A DNA stretch of 46,780 bases from Paludibacter sp. (GTDB taxonomy: Bacteria; Bacteroidota; Bacteroidia; Bacteroidales; Paludibacteraceae): positions 1-46,780 of the forward strand of contig JAQUWU010000039.1 of assembly GCA_028692715.1 (NCBI GenBank). Reading direction: 5' to 3'. The translations under genes and the position numbers were made by a program. A model generated the notes under the pieces. The model searched no databases and was not told the DNA's origin. It saw only the letters and a program-made list of their open reading frames with translations. Below, one piece after another: positions 1 through 7,823 of this stretch. How positions within the stretch are numbered: the first letter of the stretch is position 1; every line of letters starts with the position of its first letter.

Positions 1-8
1 AAATCCGC

Positions 9-60
9 CAACCCTGAGAAGTTTTTTTAGGGGTACCCCTAAAAAAACTTCTCAGGGTTG
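9..60. repeat. 52-bp perfect palindrome without loop
   Basis: Bases 9-34 are the exact reverse complement of bases 35-60, with the axis in GGGGTACCCC. Each arm carries a run of seven T or A. Read as RNA in either direction it gives a G/C-capped hairpin, so it could end transcription of the leftward galactan operon and of a gene beyond the left edge. The absence of any spacer and of any mismatch is unusual for an ordinary terminator. Confidence 0.85.
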
Positions 61-77
61 AATTAATTAAATAAATT

Positions 78-117
78 GGTATACTTTTGAATTGAAATAC
101 TGGTATACTTTTCAATT
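78..117. repeat. Pair of 17-bp direct repeats, 23-bp period
   Basis: TGGTATACTTTTGAATT (78-94) and TGGTATACTTTTCAATT (101-117) differ at one base, and each contains the palindrome GTATAC. They lie about 145 bp beyond the stop of the GH2 gene. They could be an operator for a gene to the left of the window or a decayed duplication. The rest of 118-261 is A/T-rich with nothing recognisable. Confidence 0.6.
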
Positions 118-261
118 AATATATACAATAAATTTAATTTTAAATTTTAATTCTTCTACAGTTATACTGAAAAATGTTTTAATGAAGTTATTTTTGATTA
201 TGTCAATTCTTACAATGAGTTTTATTGAAAAGATGGCAAAAATTATAATAATCGCAAAAGA

Positions 262-2649
262 TTAATTTACAGTTTTCACACTTAGTTTTGCGCATCTGAA
301 ATCTTTGGCTTGGGCTTCAATAAATAATGTTTGTGGAATCTGTCCAGCTTTCAAAAGAATCGATGCTATTCCAGCTTCGGATTTTATCGGGTTTTGCCCT
401 ATTAATTTTCCTTCACCTTTAATTATGAATTGAATAGGTATACCTGATCCTGATACCGGGTTACCTGAAGAATCACAAACTGTTGCATAAACAAATACGA
501 CATCACTTCCGTCAGCTTTCAGAGATTTTCCACTTCGATCGTAAGTTAATTTAATAAATGATGGTTTGCCGGCAGTACAAACTATATCTTTTGTCACCGC
601 TTTATCTTCGATATATCCAACAGCTTTTAATTCACCCGGTTCATATTTTTGAAGATTAAACACAAAAGGAGGGTAGAGAAGTTGATCCGAAATATTGTCT
701 TTTTTGTATGTTTTACGCTCTATCAATTTATTGTTCAGATACAAAGCCACTTCATCACAATTGGAAAATACTTTCAAATTTCTGAAATCACTTTTTTCAT
801 TCCAATAGGATGCAATTTTTACTGTCGGGCTATTATCATATTTACCTGTTGATTTTCCATGTTTGTTTTGAGAACGATAAAAATAATAAGCAAACTTTGG
901 CAGACGGAAAATATCCATAATGCCTGATGATTCTATATCAGGTGAATATCCCCGGTTATAATCGAACATCAACCAATTAGCATCTCCTAAATGAGGATTT
1001 CTGAGATTATCGTTATGAGCTTCCTCAAAATTGGTCGCTTGCTGTAACAATCTTTGTTCACCGTCTCCACGCAATTGCCGGCTGGTACGCTCATCACTTT
1101 TCAGTCCGGCATATCCGGCCTGATTTAAACCTGCATCCTGAGCAAAATACTCCCAATCGCCATATTCTCCTGTAAACAAAGGAGTTTTTCCTTTATAATT
1201 TTTCCAATAATCGGGAAATTTTGCATGTTGACGTGCCGGAATCCAGACATCATAATATTTATTGATCCAGCCACAGCTAATCAGTTTTGATTCGGGTGAT
1301 TCCTCTCCGGCAATAGTCACCATCTGTTTCATAAAATCATCAGGCATGGGTGATTCGTTCAAGGATAATTCCCACATGGCTACAGAGGCATGATTTCTGT
1401 CTCTTCTAATTAAATCACGGGCATCCTGAAACGATCTTTCCATAAAATTTTCATCCCCAACAAATTGCCATCCGGGTATAGCTGCAATAGTGAGTATTCC
1501 CAATTCGTCACAGGCATTCATAAAAGCTGGTGACTGAGGATAATGCGATAGACGGACAATATTAAAGCCTGCTTCTTTAATTTTTACAGCATCGCGATAT
1601 TGTGCATTATCTGACAATGCATTACCAATATATGGATATTCCTGATGGCGGTTTGTTCCTACCAATAGAAGTGGCTCATCATTAATTAAAAACCGATCCT
1701 TTAAAAGTTCAAATTTTCGAATTCCAAGTTTGGTTTCTACAATATCGGTTATTTCCTTATTATTATTATTATTATTATTATTGATGCTTACTTCCAGCGT
1801 ATATAAATCCGGATGATTCGGGTGCCAGAGTTTTGGATTCGTCACTTCAATGTCTTGCAGAACATCAGCATCTTTATTGGCTTCCAGTATTTGCTCTTTT
1901 GAAGAAATGGTTTCTATTAGCTTACCTGATGAATTGAATAATTGGTACGTTAATGAGAATTTCTTTTGAGTTTCAGATTTGTTTTTGATATTTGTTGAAA
2001 CAGCAATTGTTGCAGATTGAGCTGAAACTTTCGGGAACCAAATCCGCACTCCACCTGAAGCGGGTTTATTGGCTGCGACGGCATCGGTTATGTGTAAGGG
2101 ATTGTTAACTATAATCGAAACATTTCTGTAAATACCGCTATAGTAGCAAAAATCAAGTTTATCGATAGGCTTTCCGGGCGGAATTTCCGCATTGTCAGTG
2201 TTATCTGATTTTACAACAATCCTGTTTGTTTTATCAAATAAAATATCTTTGCTAATATCTATTGTAAAGGGTAAATAGCCTCCATAATGAGTCAAAAGAA
2301 ATTTTCCATTCAACCATACATCGGCTTTTTGCATGACAGCTTCAAATTCAATAAAGACTTTTTTGTTCTTCCATTCTTTATCTGCCTCAAAATCTTTTTT
2401 ATACCAACTTACTCCAATCCAGGGCTCTTTTATAACCAATTGTTCAACTTTCGCCGTATGAGGTAAAGTGACATTTTTCCAACCGGAGAATGAAAAATCA
2501 TTATTACTTGGTTCAACAGCTTGTGAAATAGCAAAATCTTCCTGATTACAAAATTGCCAACCGGAATTGAAATTTATGAATTCCTTGACGTTTTGAGAAA
2601 AAATAAATAGTGGAAACAAACATAAAAGAGAAAGAAGTAACTTTTTCAT
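262..2649 (-). CDS. GH2 family beta-galactosidase, exported
   Basis: Predicted to release galactose from galacto-oligosaccharides in the periplasm, as the last enzyme of the galactan operon. I chose the ATG at 2649, giving 795 residues, because it begins a signal peptide (MKKLLLSLLCLFPLFIFSQ); the frame also extends upstream to a TTG. Order of domains: sugar-binding jelly roll (about 25-190), immunoglobulin-like domain (to about 310), TIM barrel (about 310-600), then C-terminal beta domains, the last resembling a bacterial Ig-like (Big_1) domain. The likely acid/base is Glu432 in LNES and the nucleophile Glu495 in FTGEYGDWEY, both at the usual GH2 places. A run of eight Asn near residue 290 lies in the linker before the barrel. 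It sits 23 bp after the GH53 gene, so it is co-transcribed. Activity on galactose rather than another sugar is inferred from the neighbours. Confidence 0.88.
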   Translation of the reverse strand: MKKLLLSLLCLFPLFIFSQNVKEFINFNSGWQFCNQEDFAISQAVEPSNNDFSFSGWKNVTLPHTAKVEQLVIKEPWIGVSWYKKDFEADKEWKNKKVFIEFEAVMQKADVWLNGKFLLTHYGGYLPFTIDISKDILFDKTNRIVVKSDNTDNAEIPPGKPIDKLDFCYYSGIYRNVSIIVNNPLHITDAVAANKPASGGVRIWFPKVSAQSATIAVSTNIKNKSETQKKFSLTYQLFNSSGKLIETISSKEQILEANKDADVLQDIEVTNPKLWHPNHPDLYTLEVSINNNNNNNNKEITDIVETKLGIRKFELLKDRFLINDEPLLLVGTNRHQEYPYIGNALSDNAQYRDAVKIKEAGFNIVRLSHYPQSPAFMNACDELGILTIAAIPGWQFVGDENFMERSFQDARDLIRRDRNHASVAMWELSLNESPMPDDFMKQMVTIAGEESPESKLISCGWINKYYDVWIPARQHAKFPDYWKNYKGKTPLFTGEYGDWEYFAQDAGLNQAGYAGLKSDERTSRQLRGDGEQRLLQQATNFEEAHNDNLRNPHLGDANWLMFDYNRGYSPDIESSGIMDIFRLPKFAYYFYRSQNKHGKSTGKYDNSPTVKIASYWNEKSDFRNLKVFSNCDEVALYLNNKLIERKTYKKDNISDQLLYPPFVFNLQKYEPGELKAVGYIEDKAVTKDIVCTAGKPSFIKLTYDRSGKSLKADGSDVVFVYATVCDSSGNPVSGSGIPIQFIIKGEGKLIGQNPIKSEAGIASILLKAGQIPQTLFIEAQAKDFRCAKLSVKTVN
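1757..1782. repeat. Trinucleotide microsatellite (TTA)n inside the GH2 gene
   Basis: About 8.7 units of TTA/ATT, which encode eight consecutive Asn on the minus strand. The unit is three bases, so slippage would change linker length without breaking the frame. Confidence 0.9.
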
Positions 2650-2672
2650 AATTTGAAGTATTGTATTTAAAT

Positions 2673-3950
2673 TCAATTATAAATGAATTTAAATACCGTT
2701 GAATTTTTTGAATTGGAACTGTATGCTTTGATTAAATAGAAACCTTTAGGAAGATTACTTGTTGAGATTGAATTTGATTTTAAAACAGAATTAATAACTA
2801 TTCCATTCATAGTTACAATTTCTATTTTTGACAGTTCTTCATCAAATAATAATGAATGATTTTGAATATCCTGTCTCATATTTAATTTTGATTCTAATGG
2901 GTTAACTAATGCTGTCAGATTATTGAAAGCATTTAACGCAATGGTTGGTTTACGGTCACTTCCCCAGGCACTTAGTGCATATCCACTCCAACTTTGTGCA
3001 CCTTCCGGTTCCCAATAAATTACTCCCAGTCCCTTATTGTTAGGCACTGCTTTTACTTTATTAATAACAGCAGTAAGCATATCATAGGTATTTTGAGCAT
3101 TTGTAGCAAGTCCACCTGTTTCAACCACCATCACTTCTTTTCCATAACGGGTGACCATATCGTTCAGGTTATTACCCAAATAATTGATTGAAAGTGTATA
3201 ATCGGGACTTCCAGTCAGCCAGTACGGATAATATGACATTCCAATCACATCGTATTTTGCTCCATAGGTCTTTGCATTATCAAACCAGCTCCGAAAACGA
3301 CTGTTGTTATTTCCCTGATCAATATGAAGAACAACCTTGGTGGTTGGACTAACGGCTTTAATGGCATCGTATCCTTTATTAATTAGTTGTGCTAATTGTG
3401 ACCAGTTACTTGTGCTCCCTTCGGGATAAACCATGCCACCTGAAGTTTCATTTCCCACCTGAACCCATTCCGGAGTGACTCCAGCCGCATTTAATGCGGT
3501 CATTACTCCGTAGGTATAATCATATAAGTCATTCAATAAAGTTGAAAAATCATGCCCAACCCAAGCGGCAGGTTTTGCCTGATGAAGTGGATCTGCCCAT
3601 GTATCGCTGTAATGAAAGTCAATCATAACCCGCATACCCCAACTTTGAGCTCGAACAGCCATAGCTACAGTTTCAGCAGTACTGCAATGTCCGTTTTTCC
3701 AATCTACCATACTGGGGTTAACCCATGTTCTCAGACGAATGGTGTTGATACCATGATCTTTCAGTATCTGAAAACAATCCTGTGCAACTCCATTATCGTT
3801 TAAAAACTGGAAATTGGATTCTTTCTCCATTTCCGGCAACCAACTGATATCCCCTCCATTTGAAAATGTATATGTTGAAGATTTTTCACTATAAACTGAA
3901 TTTTTAATCAGAAATAAAAGGAGAATAAAATAAACAGATTTTTTCTTCAT
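2673..3950 (-). CDS. GH53 endo-beta-1,4-galactanase with T9SS-like tail
   Basis: Cuts internal beta-1,4-galactosyl bonds of pectic galactan. The 425-residue protein has an N-terminal signal peptide with no lipobox cysteine and a GH53 barrel (about 28-345). The acid/base is Glu168 in WVQVGNE and the nucleophile Glu277 in VMVVETGG. The last ~75 residues form a beta domain ending in an NLPKGFYLIKA motif, which looks like a type A T9SS sorting tail, although the usual YPNP opening is missing. That predicts export through T9SS rather than lipoprotein anchoring. It lies 23 bp upstream of the GH2 start and 24 bp downstream of a second GH53 gene. The two catalytic domains are closely similar, so the pair arose by tandem duplication. 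Family assignment is secure; the tail is probable. Confidence 0.92.
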   Translation of the reverse strand: MKKKSVYFILLLFLIKNSVYSEKSSTYTFSNGGDISWLPEMEKESNFQFLNDNGVAQDCFQILKDHGINTIRLRTWVNPSMVDWKNGHCSTAETVAMAVRAQSWGMRVMIDFHYSDTWADPLHQAKPAAWVGHDFSTLLNDLYDYTYGVMTALNAAGVTPEWVQVGNETSGGMVYPEGSTSNWSQLAQLINKGYDAIKAVSPTTKVVLHIDQGNNNSRFRSWFDNAKTYGAKYDVIGMSYYPYWLTGSPDYTLSINYLGNNLNDMVTRYGKEVMVVETGGLATNAQNTYDMLTAVINKVKAVPNNKGLGVIYWEPEGAQSWSGYALSAWGSDRKPTIALNAFNNLTALVNPLESKLNMRQDIQNHSLLFDEELSKIEIVTMNGIVINSVLKSNSISTSNLPKGFYLIKAYSSNSKNSTVFKFIYN

Positions 3951-3974
3951 TTGAATACTATTATTATTGACAGT

Positions 3975-5042
3975 TTAAAGGAATGCATCAAGTGCTTTGG
4001 TAGGTTTTCCATCATCACCCCAGGCACTTAAACCATAATGGCTCCAACTCCGGGCACCTTCAGGTTCCCAGTATAAAACTCCCAATCCTTTTCCATTAGG
4101 AACTTCCTTCATTTTTTGAATAACGGCTTTCAACATATTGTACGTGTTTTGAACTTTTGTATCTTCACCCCCAACTTCTACAACCATTACTTCTTTGCCG
4201 TATCTGGAAGCCATATCTTTTAGATTATTTCCCAGATCATCAATCGAAAGTGTGTAATCGGGATGTCCATCGAGCCAGTAGGGATAATAGGATAATCCGA
4301 TCACATCGTATTTTGCTCCATTTGCTTTTGCATTGTCGAACCACCAACGAAACCGCGCATTGTTATTTCCCTGATCGATATGTAAAATAACTTTCGAATC
4401 AGGACTAACTGTTTTAATGGCTTTATATCCTTCATTAATTAACTGAACCAGTTGAGGCCAATTATCGGTACTTCCTTCAGGATAAACCATTCCGCCTGGA
4501 ATTTCGTTACCGACCTGAACCCATTCGGGTGTTACACCTGCATTTTTTAAGGCAGTCATTACATCAAAAGTATAGTTGTATAAAGCTTGTTTGAGGTCTG
4601 CAAAATTCAAACCTTCCCATGCTTTCGGTTTATGTTGTTTTCCCGGATCGGCCCAACTGTCGCTGTAATGGAAATCGATCATGACACGCATTCCCATGTT
4701 TTTAGCCCTGACAGCCATTGCTACTGTTTCATCTTTACTACAATGTCCACTGGCCTTGTCATTACTAGGATTAACAAAAGTACGTAAACGAATTGTATTC
4801 ATTCCAAGATCCTTTAAAATTTTGATACAATCTTCTTCAACGCCCAGATTGTTGTAAAATTTATATCCGGTGGCTTCCATTTGTGGTAACCAACTTATGT
4901 CGGCTCCTTTTGAAAATGCAACAGTGTCAGATATTTCCGGAGTCCCGCTTACTTCAGGGCTTCCATTTTCAGCGCATGAGTATGGCACGAATAAACAACA
5001 AAATATAAAGAATAGAATTGATTTTCTGATATTTAAATTCAT
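3975..5042 (-). CDS. GH53 endo-beta-1,4-galactanase, lipoprotein
   Basis: Start taken at the ATG at 5042 (355 residues), because the following MNLNIRKSILFF leads to a lipobox with Cys23 (VPYSC). The 16 upstream residues of the longer frame look unlike a signal. The GH53 barrel follows, with acid/base Glu180 (VQVGNE) and nucleophile Glu289 (VMVVEVGG). It ends right after the barrel, without the tail of its paralogue. It is probably anchored in the outer membrane, where it would make the first cuts in galactan beside SusC and SusD. A strong hairpin separates it from the SusE-like gene upstream. Confidence 0.92.
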   Translation of the reverse strand: MNLNIRKSILFFIFCCLFVPYSCAENGSPEVSGTPEISDTVAFSKGADISWLPQMEATGYKFYNNLGVEEDCIKILKDLGMNTIRLRTFVNPSNDKASGHCSKDETVAMAVRAKNMGMRVMIDFHYSDSWADPGKQHKPKAWEGLNFADLKQALYNYTFDVMTALKNAGVTPEWVQVGNEIPGGMVYPEGSTDNWPQLVQLINEGYKAIKTVSPDSKVILHIDQGNNNARFRWWFDNAKANGAKYDVIGLSYYPYWLDGHPDYTLSIDDLGNNLKDMASRYGKEVMVVEVGGEDTKVQNTYNMLKAVIQKMKEVPNGKGLGVLYWEPEGARSWSHYGLSAWGDDGKPTKALDAFL

Positions 5043-5064
5043 TGTAGTATTGTTTAAAAATAGT

Positions 5065-5102
5065 TTATGCAAAGGTCTGTAAAGATACAAACCTTTGCAT
5101 AA
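5065..5102 (-). promoter_or_regulatory. Intercistronic hairpin between susE-like and GH53 genes
   Basis: TTATGCAAAGGT (5065-5076) pairs perfectly with ACCTTTGCATAA (5091-5102). The 14-nt loop can form a further TGTA/TACA stem. No long U-run follows on the minus strand, so it fits an mRNA-processing or partial-termination site that sets enzyme levels below those of the Sus proteins. That role is inference. Confidence 0.6.
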
Positions 5103-5115
5103 TTGTATAATGAGT

Positions 5116-6186
5116 TTATTGAATTGTGTATGTGTACTTTTCAGGATTACTTAAATCCATGATAATGGTTTTAGTTCCCGTTGATGTTGGCATTATATTA
5201 GCACCACCTGATGTTAATTCTCCTGCATCTTTTCCACCATCATTATCACCGTATTTAAATGCCCAATCGCCATTTCCAATAATCTGAATTCCATAACCGA
5301 TGGTTGAAATAGTACAATTTGCTGTCCATACTTTATTTGTTTCATCGTAAGTCATAGGATTCGCTGTAAGACTCCAACTATTGAAATCTCCGGTTACACA
5401 GAATGAGGAAATTGCTGTTTTGCTCCAAATCATAGAATTTAAATTTGCTTTTATGAGGAAATATCCTCCTTCATCAAACCATATATTCCATTGGGTATCC
5501 GTGTTGTCGCTTAATGAATAAAGTAAATCGGGCGCCGAGCCATAAACACCTGCGGTAAAATTTTCCTGAGTTGTAAATTTAAAATTGGCCCATTGACTTG
5601 CTTTTACATAACCTTCATATAATCCATCATTATTTCTTGAACATATTTTGGTGGTATAATTTGTCCAACCTCCACTGACATCGCCGGGCATATAAAGGAA
5701 TGATACTATTTTAGCTACGCTGTAAGGTGTAACTTTTATGATCAGAACATTTGAATAAATCGGCATATTGCCAAAGGTCATATTTGCTTTAAGTCTGATT
5801 TTGATTTGTGATTCAACATCTGGTTTTAATCTAAGTAAGTTTAATAATTTTTTGTTCAAAATGGAGTCGGTGTACGAGATTGTATAAAAATTGGTTGCTA
5901 TTTCTTCTTCAAGCGGACTTGTAAAATCACCGTTTAAAGTATCCATTTGAATTGTATAGATAACCGCAGTACTTACTCCATAAGTAAGTGAATCCCATTG
6001 AAATGTAATAGCATTATTAGCACCGGCACCAATTTCATGTAATGCAATAGAATCGTGGTTGGCTGAAAGTACGAACTGACCTTCAGTTGGTACTTTCGCA
6101 ACATATTTCATATCATTATCAGTACAGGAATTTATGAATATCAAACTTAATAATAAAGCTGATAGTCCGAATATTATCTTTTTCAT
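5116..6186 (-). CDS. SusE/SusF-like surface glycan-binding lipoprotein
   Basis: Start set at the ATG at 6186 (356 residues), which opens a lipoprotein signal with Cys21 (FINSC) followed by TDND, an acidic surface-export-like context. The N-terminal ~120 residues form a SusE-type domain with an Asn-rich, FQWDS-containing strand. Two beta domains follow, with repeated motifs such as NFKFTTQENF and DWAFKYGDNDGG typical of SusE/F starch-binding-like modules. It lies directly after susD, as in most galactan loci. Its expected job is to hold galactan chains at the cell surface for the SusCD complex and the lipoprotein galactanase. Ligand specificity is inferred from context. Confidence 0.85.
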   Translation of the reverse strand: MKKIIFGLSALLLSLIFINSCTDNDMKYVAKVPTEGQFVLSANHDSIALHEIGAGANNAITFQWDSLTYGVSTAVIYTIQMDTLNGDFTSPLEEEIATNFYTISYTDSILNKKLLNLLRLKPDVESQIKIRLKANMTFGNMPIYSNVLIIKVTPYSVAKIVSFLYMPGDVSGGWTNYTTKICSRNNDGLYEGYVKASQWANFKFTTQENFTAGVYGSAPDLLYSLSDNTDTQWNIWFDEGGYFLIKANLNSMIWSKTAISSFCVTGDFNSWSLTANPMTYDETNKVWTANCTISTIGYGIQIIGNGDWAFKYGDNDGGKDAGELTSGGANIMPTSTGTKTIIMDLSNPEKYTYTIQ

Positions 6187-6217
6187 ATAAATTCTATTTG
6201 TTAATATGTTTATATAC

Positions 6218-6233
6218 ATGGCCTTACGGCCAT
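6218..6233 (-). promoter_or_regulatory. Small GC-rich hairpin between susD and the susE-like gene
   Basis: ATGGCC and GGCCAT form a perfect 6-bp stem around a 4-nt loop, in the 57-bp spacer. It is the only GC-rich spot in an A/T-rich gap, so it is a plausible RNA-stability or processing element. Confidence 0.45.
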
Positions 6234-6243
6234 TTGATGAGTT

Positions 6244-7809
6244 TTAGAAATTATCAATTTGTGTCAGATTCGGATTCGCCAATAAATCGGAAGTAGGAAT
6301 TGGGAACAAATTATATTTACTATCCACACTTTTACCTGCCATTGCTCCACCTTTCCAGGCCCAGAGGTAATCGGCAGTTGTCAGTCTATCGTATCTCACC
6401 AGATCTGTACGGCGTTGGGCTTCCCAATATAATTCTCGGGCTCTTTCGTCTAAAATAAAATCCAGCGTTAAGTTAGTCTGAGTAATATTTCCCAACGTAC
6501 TTGCAGGATTATTGGCATAAGCACGACCACGTAATTGATTGATATAACCCAGAGCTGTTGTCAAATCCCCACCTGTTCCGCCGCGCAAAACCGCTTCCGA
6601 ATAAATCAGGTATATTTCCGCCAGGCGGAAAACCGGAAAATCAATATCAGACAGATTATTAAAGGTATTATTTTGAACGATAGAACTACCATCACGGTTT
6701 ATATTCCGGTATTTGAAGGCCGAATAACCGTCGGTGCTGACAGAAATTGTGGAAACTTTCAGATTCTGTCCTGTAGTATAAAACTCAGCCCGTTTATCAA
6801 CCGTAGTATCGGCTGTTGGAAATAGAGCAGGAATTTGTTCGGTAAATCGGAAATTATTCCAGCTTCCGGATAATCCGTTTATTTCAGCGGTTACACCGGC
6901 AGCACCAAGTGCAAAGAAATTGGTTCCATTCCATGTTTCATTGGTATTGTTATAATTTATTGTGAAAATAAATTCATTGGTGTTTAAGTTATTATCACCC
7001 AACATTAACCACCTGTAGTGACTTTCCAATGAATAACCTGCTGCAATAATTTGTTTACAATAGGTAATGGCCTCGGTATAATAATCATTTCCGGTATATA
7101 CTTTTCCATTCAGATACATTCTTGCCAATAATGACCAATCGGCGGCTTTATCCGGTCTTCCCCATTCGTTAGTCCGTGGATCGGCTAGTTCAGGTTCAAT
7201 ATCTTTTAACTCGGTTTCGATAAAAGTAAACAAATCTTTACGTTGTATTTGTTCAGGAGCAGTAAATCCCAATGAAGCTTCTGTAGGAAAAGGTGGATTA
7301 CCATATAAATCCATCAATACCCAAAAACTATAAGCACGAAGGTATCTGACTTCCGCTTTGTATTGTTTTATCTGAGTCACATCGGTACCTGTAAATCCTC
7401 TTTCGGCAATCTTTGCATCAGTTGATTCATTCAAAAAGTTGTTGCAATACGTGATAGTTGTCAACATGGTGGAATAAACATAACTAATGGCAGTTGCATC
7501 GGCACTCCATGCCAATTGATGAAAGACTGCATTGCCACCATCATCGTTCCATGTACTGACGGCTTCGTCAGTTGTATATTCCTGCATTCCCCAGTAATAA
7601 CGAAGAAAATCACCGTAGGATAAGTTTGAATATATCGACACCATACCTTGTTTATACCCGGCTACCGAATTAAACTGAATGCCGGCTGTAATGTCGTTGG
7701 TAGGTTGTTTTACAAGGTCATCGGTACACGAACTCGATCCAACCGTCAATGTTATCAATATTATCAATAAGGTACTATTGATTTTATATTTGTTGTTTTT
7801 CATATTCAT
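6244..7809 (-). CDS. SusD-like glycan-binding lipoprotein
   Basis: A 521-residue outer-membrane lipoprotein that forms the lid of the SusC transporter. The signal ends at Cys28 (GSSSCTDD). The SusD signature regions are present: an N-terminal segment with repeated helices (IKQYKAEVRYLRAYSFWVLM), the LYGNPPF turn, and a C-terminal RagB/SusD domain with FILDERARELYWEAQRRTDL and the FPIPTSDL close. Translation could also begin two codons later at MKNNKYK; nothing decides between them. It follows susC by 14 bp, so the two are translated from one message. Galactan specificity is inferred from the GH53 and GH2 neighbours. Confidence 0.95.
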   Translation of the reverse strand: MNMKNNKYKINSTLLIILITLTVGSSSCTDDLVKQPTNDITAGIQFNSVAGYKQGMVSIYSNLSYGDFLRYYWGMQEYTTDEAVSTWNDDGGNAVFHQLAWSADATAISYVYSTMLTTITYCNNFLNESTDAKIAERGFTGTDVTQIKQYKAEVRYLRAYSFWVLMDLYGNPPFPTEASLGFTAPEQIQRKDLFTFIETELKDIEPELADPRTNEWGRPDKAADWSLLARMYLNGKVYTGNDYYTEAITYCKQIIAAGYSLESHYRWLMLGDNNLNTNEFIFTINYNNTNETWNGTNFFALGAAGVTAEINGLSGSWNNFRFTEQIPALFPTADTTVDKRAEFYTTGQNLKVSTISVSTDGYSAFKYRNINRDGSSIVQNNTFNNLSDIDFPVFRLAEIYLIYSEAVLRGGTGGDLTTALGYINQLRGRAYANNPASTLGNITQTNLTLDFILDERARELYWEAQRRTDLVRYDRLTTADYLWAWKGGAMAGKSVDSKYNLFPIPTSDLLANPNLTQIDNF

Positions 7810-7823
7810 TATATTTATAAAGA

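Noticed and set aside
1757-1782. Microsatellite as a CRISPR-like or phase-variation switch
   Set aside because: The unit is three bases within a coding frame, so changes cannot switch the gene off; there are no spacers.
262-2676. TTG start of the GH2 frame at 2676
   Set aside because: The ATG at 2649 gives a proper signal peptide, and the TTG overlaps the preceding stop codon.
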